DNA of 64,000 nt from Erythrobacteraceae bacterium CCH12-C2 (GTDB lineage Bacteria; Pseudomonadota; Alphaproteobacteria; Sphingomonadales; Sphingomonadaceae): NCBI GenBank assembly GCA_001556995.1, contig LSKF01000026.1, forward strand, positions 58,301-122,300, read 5' to 3'. Both the position numbers and the translations under genes were made by a program. This document shows positions 63,615-64,000 of the stretch, one piece after another. The notes beneath the pieces are model-generated. The model saw nothing but the letters and a program-made list of their open reading frames with translations, made no database searches and was not told where the DNA came from. Every line of letters starts with the position of its first letter. Position 1 is the first letter of the stretch.

Positions 63615-64000
63615 CCCATCCCCCTGAGATGTACGCCAGCAAAACGCCCCAGGCTCACCGGCACGTTCGCACCGCGCCCCCGCGCCGTGCTTCTGAGCCT
63701 GCGCAGAGTTAAACGCTCTGCTGGCTGAGTCCAAAGTCCGATCGACCCATCTGCTTCTCCCAATTGTAGGGTGAGGATGCAACAGACAATCCACCTCGCC
63801 CCCCGGGCGCAATGCAACCACCCGACCGCCTCTGCGCAAGTAACGGAGCCGCGAAGAAGCGGAGGCCAAGTCGAAGATCGGTGAGCCAACACCGGCTGAG
63901 GCTGCCTGTGTTCAATAACATCTGCGCCCCGAAAAAATCGACAATGGTCGTGTCCGTCAATGTGGTGTAAATTCGGTTGTGGCCAGCGGGCGGCATTTTC
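63615..64000. promoter_or_regulatory. Upstream region of the minus-strand redox operon
   Basis: About 386 bases with no supported gene; a minus-strand open frame of about 95 residues (63709-63996) shows no family features. It should contain the promoter of the c554-GlcG-barrel-decaheme operon. I see no clear FNR or CRP palindrome by eye. Confidence 0.4.

Overview
This window looks like a high-GC alphaproteobacterial chromosome, most likely Sphingomonadales and probably Erythrobacteraceae-like. The evidence is the paired DUF1465/DUF465 small proteins, a large TonB-dependent receptor with a TetR regulator, alphaproteobacterial SerRS, SurE, PtsP and RodZ gene types, and dispersed inverted repeats with the core CTTCGACAAGCTCAG that are common in sphingomonad intergenic DNA. 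I saw no rRNA, tRNA, CRISPR array or intact mobile element.

Region 1 (1-16.2 kb) is mostly housekeeping: the 3' end of a glycerol kinase gene, DUF1465/DUF465 proteins, ptsP, a RodZ-like gene, cpoB/ybgF-like, tilS, an L,D-transpeptidase, rimO, a DUF885 lipo/peptidase-like protein, a K+ channel with an RCK domain, surE and serS. The serS gene carries an AT-rich, enlarged tRNA-binding arm. Region 2 (16.2-24.7 kb) holds a TonB-dependent receptor and a divergent TetR gene with a perfect inverted-repeat operator between them, a PiuC-type hydroxylase, a DUF2306 membrane protein, an M14 carboxypeptidase and an AraC regulator. The stretch 24.7-26.5 kb has no intact gene but contains remnants that look like a decayed two-component (kdpDE-like) locus.

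Region 3 (26.5-39.0 kb) is a minus-strand carbohydrate cluster: GH13 alpha-glucosidase, AraC regulator, [2Fe-2S] ferredoxin, cytochrome P450, zinc alcohol dehydrogenase, esterase-D-like hydrolase, GPH-family sugar symporter, secreted GH13 amylase with a glucodextranase-type C-terminal module, and a GH92 alpha-mannosidase. The P450-ferredoxin-ADH core inside a glycoside hydrolase operon suggests oxidative demethylation of an O-methylated sugar, with formaldehyde or alcohol handling by the neighbouring ADH and esterase. This is inference.

Region 4 (39.7-47.9 kb) carries a ToxR-like winged-helix/TPR membrane regulator, a short trimeric-autotransporter-like adhesin, a CHASE2 class III nucleotide cyclase, a FecR-domain protein with a small TPR partner, and a CcmI/CycH-like cytochrome c biogenesis protein.

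Region 5 (48.1-63.6 kb) is the most unusual part: two tightly packed convergent operons. The plus-strand operon encodes a single chain with a flavin/NAD(P) domain, two cyclic-nucleotide-binding domains and four [4Fe-4S] binding motifs, then a di-heme b-type membrane cytochrome, an FHA-domain/decaheme fusion and a CpdA-like phosphodiesterase. The minus-strand operon encodes a pentaheme c554-like protein, a tandem GlcG-type lipoprotein, an outer-membrane beta-barrel and a 1373-residue decaheme cytochrome with an LVIVD beta-propeller. Together they could form an electron conduit from NAD(P)H or quinol through the periplasm to the cell surface (about 25 c-type hemes), gated by cAMP and by Thr phosphorylation. 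That architecture is not one I recognise as described.
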